From Dryobates pubescens (Eukaryota > Chordata > Aves > Piciformes > Picidae): 64,000 bases of DNA. Positions 33,166-42,365 of this stretch are shown one piece after another. Below the pieces are notes generated by a model. That model had not been told where the DNA came from. It saw only the letters and a program-made list of their open reading frames with translations, and made no database searches. The stretch is taken from NCBI RefSeq assembly GCF_014839835.1, contig NC_071615.1, forward strand, positions 372,001 through 436,000, written 5' to 3'. Made by a program: the position numbers and the translations under genes. Within the stretch, counting starts at the first letter, position 1. Each line of letters starts with the position of its first letter.

Positions 33166-35936
33166 CTACCCACAGCTGCCATCCTTCCAGCCGTCCCTCC
33201 AGCGCTCGTCCACGCGGGAGCAGTCGAACTCTGCCTTGCCCAGCTTCCTGTTCACCTCGTTGTGGAGCAGGCACAGCCACTGGGAGAAGCTGCTCCTGCT
33301 GCTGGTGTCCGGCTGGCTCCTGCGCAGCCTGCGGGAGGGGAGAGCCAACCGCTGAGACCCCCCGGGGCGGGCGGCAGCCCCGGCACGACGGGAGCACACA
33401 GACAGAGTCACAGGGGCTGGAAGGGACCCCCGGGGCAGGCAGCAGCCTCAGCACCACAGCACGAAGGGAGCACACAGACAGAGTCACAGGGGCTGGAAGG
33501 GACCCCGGGGCAGGCAGCAGCCTCAGCACCACAGCACGAAGGGAGCACACAGAGTCACAGGGGCTGGAAGGGACCCCCGGGGCAGGCAGCAGCCTCAGCA
33601 CCACAGCAAGAAGGGAGCACCCAGACAGAGTCACAGGGGCTGGAAGGGACCCCCGGGGCAGGCAGCAGCCTCAGCACCACAGCACGAAGGGAGCACACAG
33701 AGTCACAGGGGCTGGAAGGGACCCCCGGGGCAGGCAGCAGCCTCAGCACCACAGCACGAAGGGAGCACACAGACAGAGTCACAGGGGCTGGAAGGGACCC
33801 CCGGGGCAGGCAGCAGCCTCAGCACCACAGCAAGAAGGGAGCACACAGACAGAGTCACAGGGGCTGGAAGGGAGCTCTGGGGATCACCCAGTCCAGCCCC
33901 CTGCCAGGGCAGGGTCACCCAGGACACATCCAGGTGGGGTTGGAAAGGCTCCAGAGGAGACTCCACAGCCTCTCTGGCAGCCTGCTCCAGGGCTCTGCCA
34001 CCCTCACAGGGACAAAGGTTTCCCTCCTGTTCCCCTGGCACCTCCCCTGCTCCAGCTTGCCCCCAGTGCCCCTTGTGCTGTGCTTGGCCATCCCTGAGCA
34101 GAGCCTGGCTCCAGCCCTGCACATCTTTACCCCCAGCCATGAGGGCAGCCCTCAGGCTGCTCTGCTCCCAGCTGCCTCAGCCTGGCCTCACACTGCCTGC
34201 AGCAGCTCTGTGGCTCTGGGACAGACTCTTGCAAGCAGTTCCCTGAGGTCCTTCTTGAACTAAGGGACCCAGAGTCATCCTTTCTACTGCTGCAGGATGA
34301 ATCCCAGAGAGAACCCAGACGAGGGCACACTCCACAATGCTGATGGCTGCAACTGCCTCTGTTCCACTCCCTGCCCTCTCTTATCAGCTGGGAAAGGCAC
34401 AGGAGTCTTACCTCTGCTCAAAACAACCACCATGAGCTCATCACACAGAAATCAAATGGGAAACCCAATCAAAGCAGAACCACCAATGAAAGCCTGAGCA
34501 GCTCCCCAGCCATGTGATGCCTGCTGGGTCAGTAACTCACTCTGACTCTTTTCTGTGGGGGTTCATGGTCCAGAACAGAGGAGCTGAAACTTTCAAGCAC
34601 AAAGCTGAGGGCAGCAGGAGTGCCTCCAGCAGCAGAGCCCATGGCCACCTTGGCCTTCCTGCCTGCTCACAAAGAGCATTTCCAGGGGAGAGCCAACTTA
34701 TTTCAAGTCCCAATCTAACTGCACCACTGACATCCAGCTCACTTTGAAGCAGAAAGCCCCCAAAGTGCCTCAGGGAGGCCTTGGAGGCAGCACACAAGGT
34801 ACCAGCAGAAGGAAGATGTTTTCTGAGTGTCTCAGATTTATGCAAGACCAAAAGCCACCACCTCTGGAGCCCACAGACCCCAGCAGCTGCCCCTGCAGCC
34901 CTGCCCCCTGCAGCACCCAGGCTGCAGCCCAGCCAAGCAGCTCACCTGTCCCTCAGGTCCTCAGCGCAGTGCTCACAGGGGTAGAACTTGGAGAAGAGGT
35001 TGATGAAGTCTCTCATCTCCTCCTGCTGGGCCCCGGAGGGGCGCTCAGGGTAGTAGGCTGCCATGGTGTGCAGGAGGGCCCAGGTGCTGCGCCCCAGCTG
35101 CTCGCTGTCCAGGGGACAGTTGGGAGGGGGCTCCTTGTCCTCCCTCACCGCCAGCTCCTGCAGCAGGACAGAGGCTTTGTGAGCTGCCCCTTGGGTACTG
35201 GGCTAAGGTTGGACTGGATGGGCTGGGAGGGCTCTTCCAGCTGGGTATGTCCTGTGCTCCTGCGGGGTGCTGGTGCCCGCGGGTTACGGCCTCTGCGCTC
35301 AGGTGGGAGGGAGGGAAGCAGCTTAAGGTCAACGAACCCAACCAGACCCTGACATCTCCCTGCGCACACTCAGTGTCTTATAAGCACCTCCCCGGGCAGC
35401 CGTGCCCAGTGCCCCTCCGGTGAGGAAATCGATCATAAAGTCCAACCTAAGCCTTCCCCGGAGCAGCCTGAGGCTGTTCCCCTCCCGTCACTTGCTACCT
35501 GGGCCAAGAGCTGGGCCCCACCTCGCTACGAGGGGGGCAGAGCCCCCCCCCCCTCGGCGGGGAGAGGCTGCTCCGTAACGGGCGGGGACGGAGCGAGGGG
35601 AAACGCTGCCCGGGCCCTCCGCACCGGGGAGCGGCGCACTGCCGGGGCAAGCGGGAGCATCGCTTCCCAGCTGCGGGATGGGGACAGCTTCCCCCCGACC
35701 CCCCCGGCCCCCGCTCGGCCGATGCCTACCCCGGCTCCGGGGGCCGCCCGCTGCCTCTGCTCGCGGAGCCAGCTCTTGAAGTCCGTGCAGGCTCGGCACG
35801 GCTTCTTGGACGCCTCCCCCGCCCCAGAGCCCGCGGCGCCGTGCGGGGCGGCGGAGGGAAAGGCGAAAGGAGCACTCTCGGTGCTGAGGAACGGCGAGGA
35901 GCCGCTGCCCGCCCGGCCCCCGCTGGGCGCCGCCAT
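33166..35936 (-). CDS. GFER: GFER / ALR sulfhydryl oxidase, three exons, complete
   Basis: FAD-dependent sulfhydryl oxidase (Erv1 family) that reoxidises MIA40/CHCHD4 in the mitochondrial intermembrane space and passes electrons to cytochrome c. Exons, - strand: 35730-35936, 34946-35157 and 33166-33328; phases fit and give 193 aa. Exon 1 begins [10 protein letters not shown] and carries the N-terminal shuttle CRAC motif in [17 protein letters not shown]. Exon 2 has [18 protein letters not shown] and the active-site CEHC in [14 protein letters not shown]. Exon 3 has [28 protein letters not shown] and the end DGWKDGSCG. The cysteines in PPNCPLD and GSCG fit the known inter-region disulfide pair. 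Human ACFTQWLC is SSFSQWLC here, so one non-catalytic cysteine is absent. Human is 205 aa; the shortfall is in the N-terminal linker. SYNGR3 lies downstream on the same strand. Confidence 0.95.
33396..33862. repeat. 71/76-bp tandem array of a CR1 3' end in GFER intron 2
   Basis: About seven units containing GAGTCACAGGGGCTGGAAGG, then CAGGCAGCAGCCTCAGCACC. Unit length alternates by 5 bases (CACAGACAGAGTC versus CACAGAGTC). Each unit contains the terminal bases of the CR1 copy that follows it. Confidence 0.92.
33858..34220 (-). mobile_element. CR1 copy that ends the tandem array
   Basis: Reverse CR1: GGGCTGGAAGGGAGCTCTGG, CCTGCTCCAGGGCTCTGCCA to the CAGCAGCTCTGTGGC region. Its 3' end is the likely source of the adjoining array. 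Confidence 0.85.
35430..35520 (-). mobile_element. CR1 fragment in GFER intron 1
   Basis: AAGTCCAACCTAAGCCTTCC, CGGAGCAGCCTGAGGCTGTT: a decayed reverse CR1 piece. Confidence 0.55.
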
Positions 35937-36060
35937 CTTGCGGCCGCGCAGCACCACGGCCCGGGGGGAGGAGCCTGGGAGGGGGCGGGGCCGGGGGAGG
36001 AGCCAGGCTGGGTCCCGGGCGGGGCAGAGCCCGGGGGGAGGAGGAGTGAGGAAGGGGGCG
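35929..36060 (-). promoter_or_regulatory. GFER: GFER CpG promoter with YY1-type site on the start codon
   Basis: GC-rich, TATA-less DNA upstream of the ATG. On the - strand the start codon lies in CAAGATGGCGGC (around 35929-35940), the YY1 consensus often found at the start of housekeeping and mitochondrial genes. Several GGGGCGGG boxes lie between 35980 and 36070. Confidence 0.6.
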
Positions 36061-36107
36061 GGGGCGGGGCCGGGCGCCACGCCCAGCCTCTGCCGGGACG
36101 GCTGCGG

Positions 36108-36225
36108 GGTCTGGAACCCCTTCCAGGCGTGGGGGCTGCACCGCTCCCTGGGCAGCCTGGATCCCCTGATGCAGATCAGTGATGAAGACAGCAAAGAGAG
36201 CTGGCCCCAGATGCTGGGGACCGCA
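36108..36225 (-). mobile_element. CR1 fragments upstream of GFER
   Basis: GGAACCCCTTCCAGGCGTGG, then GCTCCCTGGGCAGCCTGG, followed from 36168 by a second reverse piece (TCAGTGATGAAGACAGCAAA). Confidence 0.6.
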
Positions 36226-36479
36226 CTGTGAGCAGCTGCTGTGCGTGTGCCCCGTGGCAGCGCCCTGCCCGCCCCTGCCCAGGAAGGTTGGCATTACCCG
36301 CAGCGGAGTGGCAGTCACCAGCGTGGTGTGAAGAGCAAACAGACAGCTCCTGCACTTGCAGCTCCTGCACTTGCAGCAGAGCACACCCAGAGCAGGCTGC
36401 AGACCTTCCAACACCTGCCACGCGCTTGTACAGCTACCTCGAGGAAGCATTTACTGCTTGCCAGGGGCACTGCGCCCTG

Positions 36480-36742
36480 CTCAGCCCTCACCTGCAGGGC
36501 TGTGCCCAGCTCTGGAGCCCTCAGCACAGGAAGGGCCTGGAGCTGATAGAGCAGGGCCAGAGGAGCTCACAAGAATGCTCAAGGGGCTGGAGCAGCTCTG
36601 CCCCAAGGCCAGGCTGAGGGAGCTGGGGCTGTGCAGCCTGCAGGAGAGAAGGCTCCAGGCAGACCTCACAGCAGCCTGCCAGGACCTGAAGGGCTGCAGG
36701 AAGGCTGCAGAGGGACTGCTCCCAAAGGGCTGCAGGGACAGG
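36480..36742 (+). mobile_element. young CR1 segment lacking its 3' end
   Basis: Forward subfamily-A sequence (CTGCAGGGCTGTGCCCAGCT to CAAAGGGCTGCAGGGACAGG). It stops at the junction with an inverted CR1 segment; the 3' end, about 300 bases, is absent. Confidence 0.88.
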
Positions 36743-36945
36743 ATGAGCTCCCTGAGCATCTTCATGTCCCTCCTCTGGCCCTGCTCTATCAGCTCCAGGT
36801 CCTTCCTGTGCTGAGGGTCCCAGAGCTGGACACAGCCCTGCAGGTGGGGTCTGAGCAGGGGGGCAGGATCCCCCCCCCCCCCCCTCCATCTCTGGCCTCA
36901 CTGCTTCGGATGCAGCCCAGGCTGCCCTTGGCCTTCTGTGCTGCA
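36743..36945 (-). mobile_element. young CR1 segment, inverted against the previous one
   Basis: Reverse CR1 (TCATGTCCCTCCTCTGGCCC; GCTCCAGGTCCTTCCTGTGC; back to CTTCGGATGCAGCCCAGGCT). It overlaps in content with 36480-36590, so the two arms form an imperfect inverted repeat. A run of about 16 C lies near 36871. Confidence 0.85.
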
Positions 36946-37396
36946 AGAGTACACTGCCTGCTCCTGTCCAGGGACCTTGCCCCTGACAGCTGCTGCCCCT
37001 GCACCCTGCTCCTGCTTGGGAGCCTGTCTGGAATGCCTCTCCCCTGAGCCTGTGCTGTTGTGCCACTGCTCTGCAGCCACCATCTGTGTGGCACCAGCTG
37101 CAAACACTGCTGCTGGCAGCTGGTACCCTCTGGCCTCTCAGCACAGAGAGGGGCAGGGGGCTGGCAGGTAATGCATGGCTCCAGAGCAGCTGTCCCAGCC
37201 CTCCCAGACAGTGCCAGAGCTCAGCCTGCTGCTGCTGGGAGCAGCACAGCACCCAGCTGATGCTCTCCCCCTTCATCCTCACAGCTCTTTGGTTTCTCCT
37301 CTTCAGTTTGCAGTTTCAGGAGAATATTTCTCCACTGACACTGCTGAGGGGCAGAGTGCCTGAGAGCAAACACTGAGATGGCTTTGGGAAAGCTCT

Positions 37397-37560
37397 GGGC
37401 ACAGAACCCCAGAGCCCCAGCACGGGGGGGCTGGGAGGGACCTCTGCCAAAGCAGCTTGCCCAGGGCACCATGGCATGGGGTGTGTGTGTGTGTGTGTGT
37501 GTGTGTAAGCTCTCCAGAGAAGGAGACTCCACAGCCTCTCTGGGCACTCCGTGATCCTGG
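37397..37560 (-). mobile_element. CR1 3' fragment containing a (GT)n run
   Basis: Reverse CR1: CACAGAACCCCAGAGCCCCA, AAGCAGCTTGCCCAGGGCAC, AGACTCCACAGCCTCTCTGG. A GT microsatellite of about 14 units (37478-37506) interrupts it. Confidence 0.75.
37478..37506. repeat. (GT)n microsatellite
   Basis: Uninterrupted GT dinucleotides inside a CR1 fragment; expected to be polymorphic. Confidence 0.92.
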
Positions 37561-37964
37561 GGGAGTCAGCAATGTTGGCCCTAACAGCCGGGGGGCCACC
37601 AGGCCCCCCGGCCTTTTGTCACCACCACCATCACCCAGTGCACACCATGGGGACTCCATGGGTACTCACCAGGGGTGAGAGGAGGATCCTCAGCCCAGAT
37701 GGGCTCAGCTTAGGGCTGCTGCCCTTCCTGGGAGGGATTAAATAGGGGAGTGGGTGGGGAGGGTCAAGGGGCCACAGCTGGGGTGGGAGGAGACTCCAAC
37801 AGAGCCCAGGTGCTGTGGGTTTGAGGGGAAAGGGGGGGAAATGGGGCAGGTGGGGTGGCAAAGGGGCAGAGTGAAAGCAGTGCTGTGAGGAAGAATGGGG
37901 ATGAAAATGACATCCAAATGTGAATTGCTGACCTTTAGGTGCCAGGTGCTGACCATGGCTGCTT

Positions 37965-38135
37965 CCAGCATGTTCCTCTGCTCCTGGGTGTTAGCTTGTG
38001 CCCCTTGCCCCTTGTCCTGCCCCTGGGCACCACTGAGCAGAGCCTGGCCCCAGCCCCTTGCCCCCCAGCCTTTATCTCTTGCTGAGCACTGCTCAGATTC
38101 CCTCTGGGGCTGCTCTGCTGCAGGCCATCCTCTTA
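37965..38135 (-). mobile_element. CR1 internal fragment
   Basis: Reverse CR1 (CACTGAGCAGAGCCTGGCCC; CCTTTATCTCTTGCTGAGCA) without a 3' end. Confidence 0.78.
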
Positions 38136-38583
38136 TGAAACAGCTCTGCCTCTAAATTCCACTTGCAAAGGGAAGATCAATGAGGGGCAGGAGACCTTCT
38201 TGCTGTTTTCTGTACCCACCAGCAACCAATAAACCTTCAAAAGATGCTGATGACCTCATGCCTTTGTTTTCAGTTCAGGGAAGAGGGCTGAGCAGGGATC
38301 TGGCCAAGGGACCCCCGGGAATTTCCCCCAGTGCTTTATTGCTTTGCCTTCAAGCAATTAAAGAGTTGCAGAGATGCTTCTAAGGCAAAGCAATCTCCTG
38401 GCTTGGCTGTTAACTGTCTGTTTGCTTTCTCCTCACTGATTTCATTGGCTGGGTTAGTTGAAATAGGAGTTCATAAAGTCAGAAGGTGTGGTGGAGCCTG
38501 ATACCAAACCAGCTCCTGATGGAGACCCCTCTGAAGAGTGGCTGCTTCCCTGGGGGCAGGGAGCAAAGCTTGCCCCCATCAGA

Positions 38584-39125
38584 GTCATGGAAGGGTTTGG
38601 GCTGGAAGGGAGCTCCAGAGCTCACCCAGCCCAGCCCCTGCAGGCAGCAGGGACATCCTCCCCTGGGGCAGGCTGCTCAGAGCCCTCTCCAGCCTCACCT
38701 TGAACAGCTCCAGGCAGGGAGCCTCAGCCACCTCCCTGGGCAACCTGCTGCAGTGTTCCAGCAGCCTCCTGGGGCAGAACTTGTTCCTCACATCCAATCT
38801 CAATCTGCTCTGCTCTCATTCCAAACCATTGCCTCTGCTCCTGTCCCTGCAGCCCTTTGGGAACAGTCCCTCTGCAGCCTTCCTGCAGCCCTTCAGGTCC
38901 TGGCAGGCTGCTGTGAGGTCTGCCTGGAGCCTTCTCTCCTGCAGGCTGCACAGCCCCAGCTCCCTCAGCCTGTCCCTGGGGCAGAGCTGCTCCAACCCCC
39001 TGAGCATTTTCATGGCCTCCTCTGGCCCTGCTCCAGCAGTTTGCTGTCCTTATGCTGGGGACACCAGAGCTGGGCACAGACCTCAGGTGAGGCCTGAGCA
39101 GGGGGGCAGAATCCCCTCCCTCATC
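38584..39125 (-). mobile_element. young CR1 copy (subfamily A)
   Basis: Reverse copy starting GTCATGGAAGGGTTTGGGCT; extends back to GCTGGGCACAGACCTCAGGT. One of the longest subfamily-A copies here. Confidence 0.92.
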
Positions 39126-39406
39126 TGGTCACTGGTGTCTGTGAGTAGGCACTGACCCCTCCTCAGAGAGGTGCTCTGCCTGACAGCCCCCTCAGCCCTG
39201 GCTGAGAGCAGGAGGGGGGCAGTGACAGTAACCACCAGGAAGCCATGGTGCAGGCTGGGCTTGGGGGGGTGCCAGGGCTGTGTTTGCCTTTCTCAGAGGA
39301 AGACTACTGTTTGATGTTCTGCTCTTATCTCTGGCAGCTGAGAAACAGCTTGGCAGCTCACAGGGAGTGCAGGAGGAAGGAAGAACAGGGCCAGGAAAGA
39401 GGAGAT

Positions 39407-39770
39407 GATAGAGTCACAGAAGGGGGTCTTGAAGATCAGCAAATCCAACCCTACCCCAGCACTGCCAGGGCACCACTGAGCTATGGCCCTCAGCACCACA
39501 TCTCCATGGCTTTGAAACCCCTCCAGGGTTGGGGCAGCCTGAGCCAGGCCTTGATAACCCTTCTGGGGAAGAAATTGTTCCTCATGTCCAAGCTAAGCCT
39601 TCTCTGGTGCAACCCAAGGCTGTTTCCTCTCCTCCTGTCCCTTGTTCCTCAGGAACAACCCCACCTGGCTGCAGCCTCCTCTCAGGGAGCTGCAGAGAGC
39701 AATGAGGTCTCCCTCAGCCTCCTCTTCTCCAGGCTGAACACCCCCAGGGCCCTCAGCTGCTCCTCCAGGA
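39407..39770 (-). mobile_element. CR1 3' fragment
   Basis: Reverse CR1: GATAGAGTCACAGAAGGGGG, CAGCACTGCCAGGGCACCAC, GGCTGAACACCCCCAGGGCC. Its 5' end faces the next copy. Confidence 0.86.
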
Positions 39771-39821
39771 CTTGTGCTCTAGACCCATATTTGAGACCAG
39801 ATTCACATCCCTCTGCTGGGT

Positions 39822-40318
39822 CCAGCTCTGGAGCCCTCAGCACAGGAAGGACCTGGAGGTGATGGAGCAGGGCCAGAGGAGGGCCAGGAAAATGCTCAGG
39901 GGGTTGGAGCAGCTCTGCTGTGAGTGCAGGCTGAGGGAGCTGGGGCTGTGCAGCCTGCAGGAGAGAAGGCTCCAGGCAGACCTCACAGCAGCCTGCCAGG
40001 ACCTGAAGGGCTGCAGGAAGGCTGCAGAGGGACTGCTCCCAAAGGGCTGCAGGGACAGGAGCAGAGGCAATGGTTTGGAATGAGAGCAGAGCAGATTGAG
40101 ATTGGATGTGAGGAACAAGTTCTGCCCCAGGAGGCTGCTGGAACACTGCAGCAGGTTGCCCAGGGAGGTGGCTGAGGCTCCATGCCTGGAGCTGCTCAAG
40201 GTGAGGCTGGAGAGGGCTCTGGGCAGCCTGAGCCAGGGCAGGATGTCCCTGCTGCCTGCAGGGGCTGGGCTGGGTGAGCTCTGGAGCTCCCTTCCAGCCC
40301 AAACCCTTCTCTGATTTT
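39822..40318 (+). mobile_element. young CR1 copy (subfamily A), head-to-head with the previous one
   Basis: Forward copy from CCAGCTCTGGAGCCCTCAGC through GAGCAGATTGAGATTGGATG to the end CCCAAACCCTTCTCTGATTT. Confidence 0.92.
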
Positions 40319-40793
40319 ATGTCTCTTCAACAGCAGTTCTTTGAAAGCCCTGCCCTGAGCCTCTCAGCTTTTGGTGATGTTTTGTAGGCAGCTCCAGGTG
40401 AAGTCCTGTGCCCTCTGCAGGGGAGCACCAGCAGGAAGCTGAGCTGTGTTTACAGACAAGGACCTGAGCCTGAAGGGCACCCAGGCAGCAAGGCAGCAGC
40501 AGGAGTTAGTCACTCTGAGGTTTGTGAGGCTGCAGTCAAGTAGGAAATGGCAGCAGAAACCCCCACAATGTGTTTGCAGGCAGTGACTCACCCTGAGCAG
40601 TGCTGCTGCACTGCAGGCAGCCAAACCTTCCCCAGGCACGAAATTACCTCCCAGGGACCAGGAAGGAGCCTGAGGCCACACAGCACTTCAGCACCGGGGG
40701 GGGGGCTGGACCTCAGCTCAGATTTGTCCAGTGGTGTTTAAATTGTGCTCAGAGGCTGGCAGCAGCTGAAGAGGAGCCAGCAGTGAGCTCAAG

Positions 40794-41402
40794 TGGCCAA
40801 GAAGGCCACCAGCATCCTGGCCTGGACCAGCAATGGTGTGGCCAGCAGGAGCAGGGCACTGATCCTGCCCCTGGGCTGGGCACTGGGGAGGCCACAGCTC
40901 AAGCCCTGGCCAAAGCTTTGGACCCCTCATGCCAAGAAGAACATTGAGGGTTGGAGCAGGTCCAGAGAAGGGCAACCAGGCTGGGGAAGGGTCTGGAGAG
41001 CAGGGCTGGGGAGGAGCAGCTGAGGGAGCTGGGGGTGTGCAGCCTGGAGCAGAGGAGGCTGAGGGAGACCTCCTTGCCCTCTGCAGCTCCCTGAGAGGAG
41101 GCTGGAGCCTGGTGGGGCTTGGGCTCTGCTCCCTAGGCTCAGGTGACAGAAGGAGAGGAAATGGCCTGGAATTGTGCCAGGGGAGGCTGAGGTTGGAGCT
41201 TAGGAACAATTTCCTTGCTGCCAGAGTGGTCAGGGGCTGGCAGAGGCTGCCCAGGGAGGTGGTGGAGTCCCCATGCCTGGAGGTGTCCCAGAGCCCTGTG
41301 GCCATGGGGGCTGGACCCAAGGAGCTCTTCCAACAGAAGTCATTCTGTGGTTCTGTGATCTTGAAGGTCTCTTCCAACCCAAACCATTCTGTGGTGCTAT
41401 GA
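40794..41402 (+). mobile_element. CR1 copy from ORF2 tail to 3' end
   Basis: Forward CR1: GGCCAAGAAGGCCACCAGCA, GGCAACCAGGCTGGGGAAGG, AGGAACAATTTCCTTGCTGC, ending AACCATTCTGTGGTGCTATG. Sister to 48300-48632. Confidence 0.92.
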
Positions 41403-42017
41403 TGGTGATGCTGGTGATGATGAAGAAGCAGAAGGAGCAGGTCCAAGCAAGCAGAGTGCAGCAAGGCTCAGTCAGGGTGGAAGAAGAGAGCTTGGCAGGC
41501 TGCAAGTGCAGGGAGAGTGTGCTGAGCTGTGCAGAGCCAAGCAGGCATGAAAGCACAGCTCTCCCTGCACCTCTTCCTCCTCCCCACAGGCTTTAGAGTA
41601 AAGGTTAGCTTGGTCTGAGGGGGACAAGGAGGACAAAGGTTTTTCCTTCTCTCTGAAGCCAGGGTGAGCTTCTGCTGTGAGGCAGCAGCGCTGCTGGGAA
41701 GCCCAGGGGAGATAAGGCACTTTGCATATGCTGCTGGATGGCAGTGGGGAATGAGGAAGGGGTGAGAAGAGCAGGAACACTTCTCTGACTAACCCAGGAG
41801 GAACACAACAGCCTTGGCCCTGAGCACTTTGCCTTACTGAGCATGAGGCAAGGTCAGATTCTGCCCAGTGTTCCCCCCCCTGCCCCCCCAGCACTGCCTG
41901 ACTGGATTCTGCTGCTGGGATTTCCCCCTGGTGGAAGGTGAGGCACGTGGGGCAGGCTGGGCACTGGGCAGCCACAATGGCCTGGAGGGCTGGATCCTCT
42001 TGGAAGCCTCCTGCCAT
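41403..42017. other. intergenic, nothing recognised
   Basis: No gene or named repeat between two CR1 copies. Confidence 0.45.
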
Positions 42018-42365
42018 CCCATCTCAATCTGCTCTGCTCTCATTCCAAACCATTGCCTCTGCTCCTGTCCCTGCAGCCCTTTGGGAGCAGTCCCTCTGCA
42101 GCCTTCCTGCAGCCCTTCAGGTCCTGGCAGGCTGCTGTGAGGTCTGCCTGGAGCCTTCTCTCCTGCAGGCTGCACAGCCCCAGCTCCCTCAGCCTGTCCC
42201 CACAGCAGAGCTGCTCCAAGCCCCTGAGCATTTTCATGGCCTCCTCTGGAGCCTCTCCATCAGCTCCAGGTCCTTCCTGTGCTGGGGGCCCCAGAGCTGA
42301 AGGCAGTGCTGCAGGTGGGCTCTGAGGGGAGCAGAGCAGAGGGGCAGAATCCCCTCCCTGTGCTG
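42018..42365 (-). mobile_element. young CR1 copy lacking its 3' end
   Basis: Reverse subfamily A beginning at CATCTCAATCTGCTCTGCTC, so about 220 bases of the 3' end are missing, then normal back to GAGCAGAGGGGCAGAATCCC. Confidence 0.88.
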
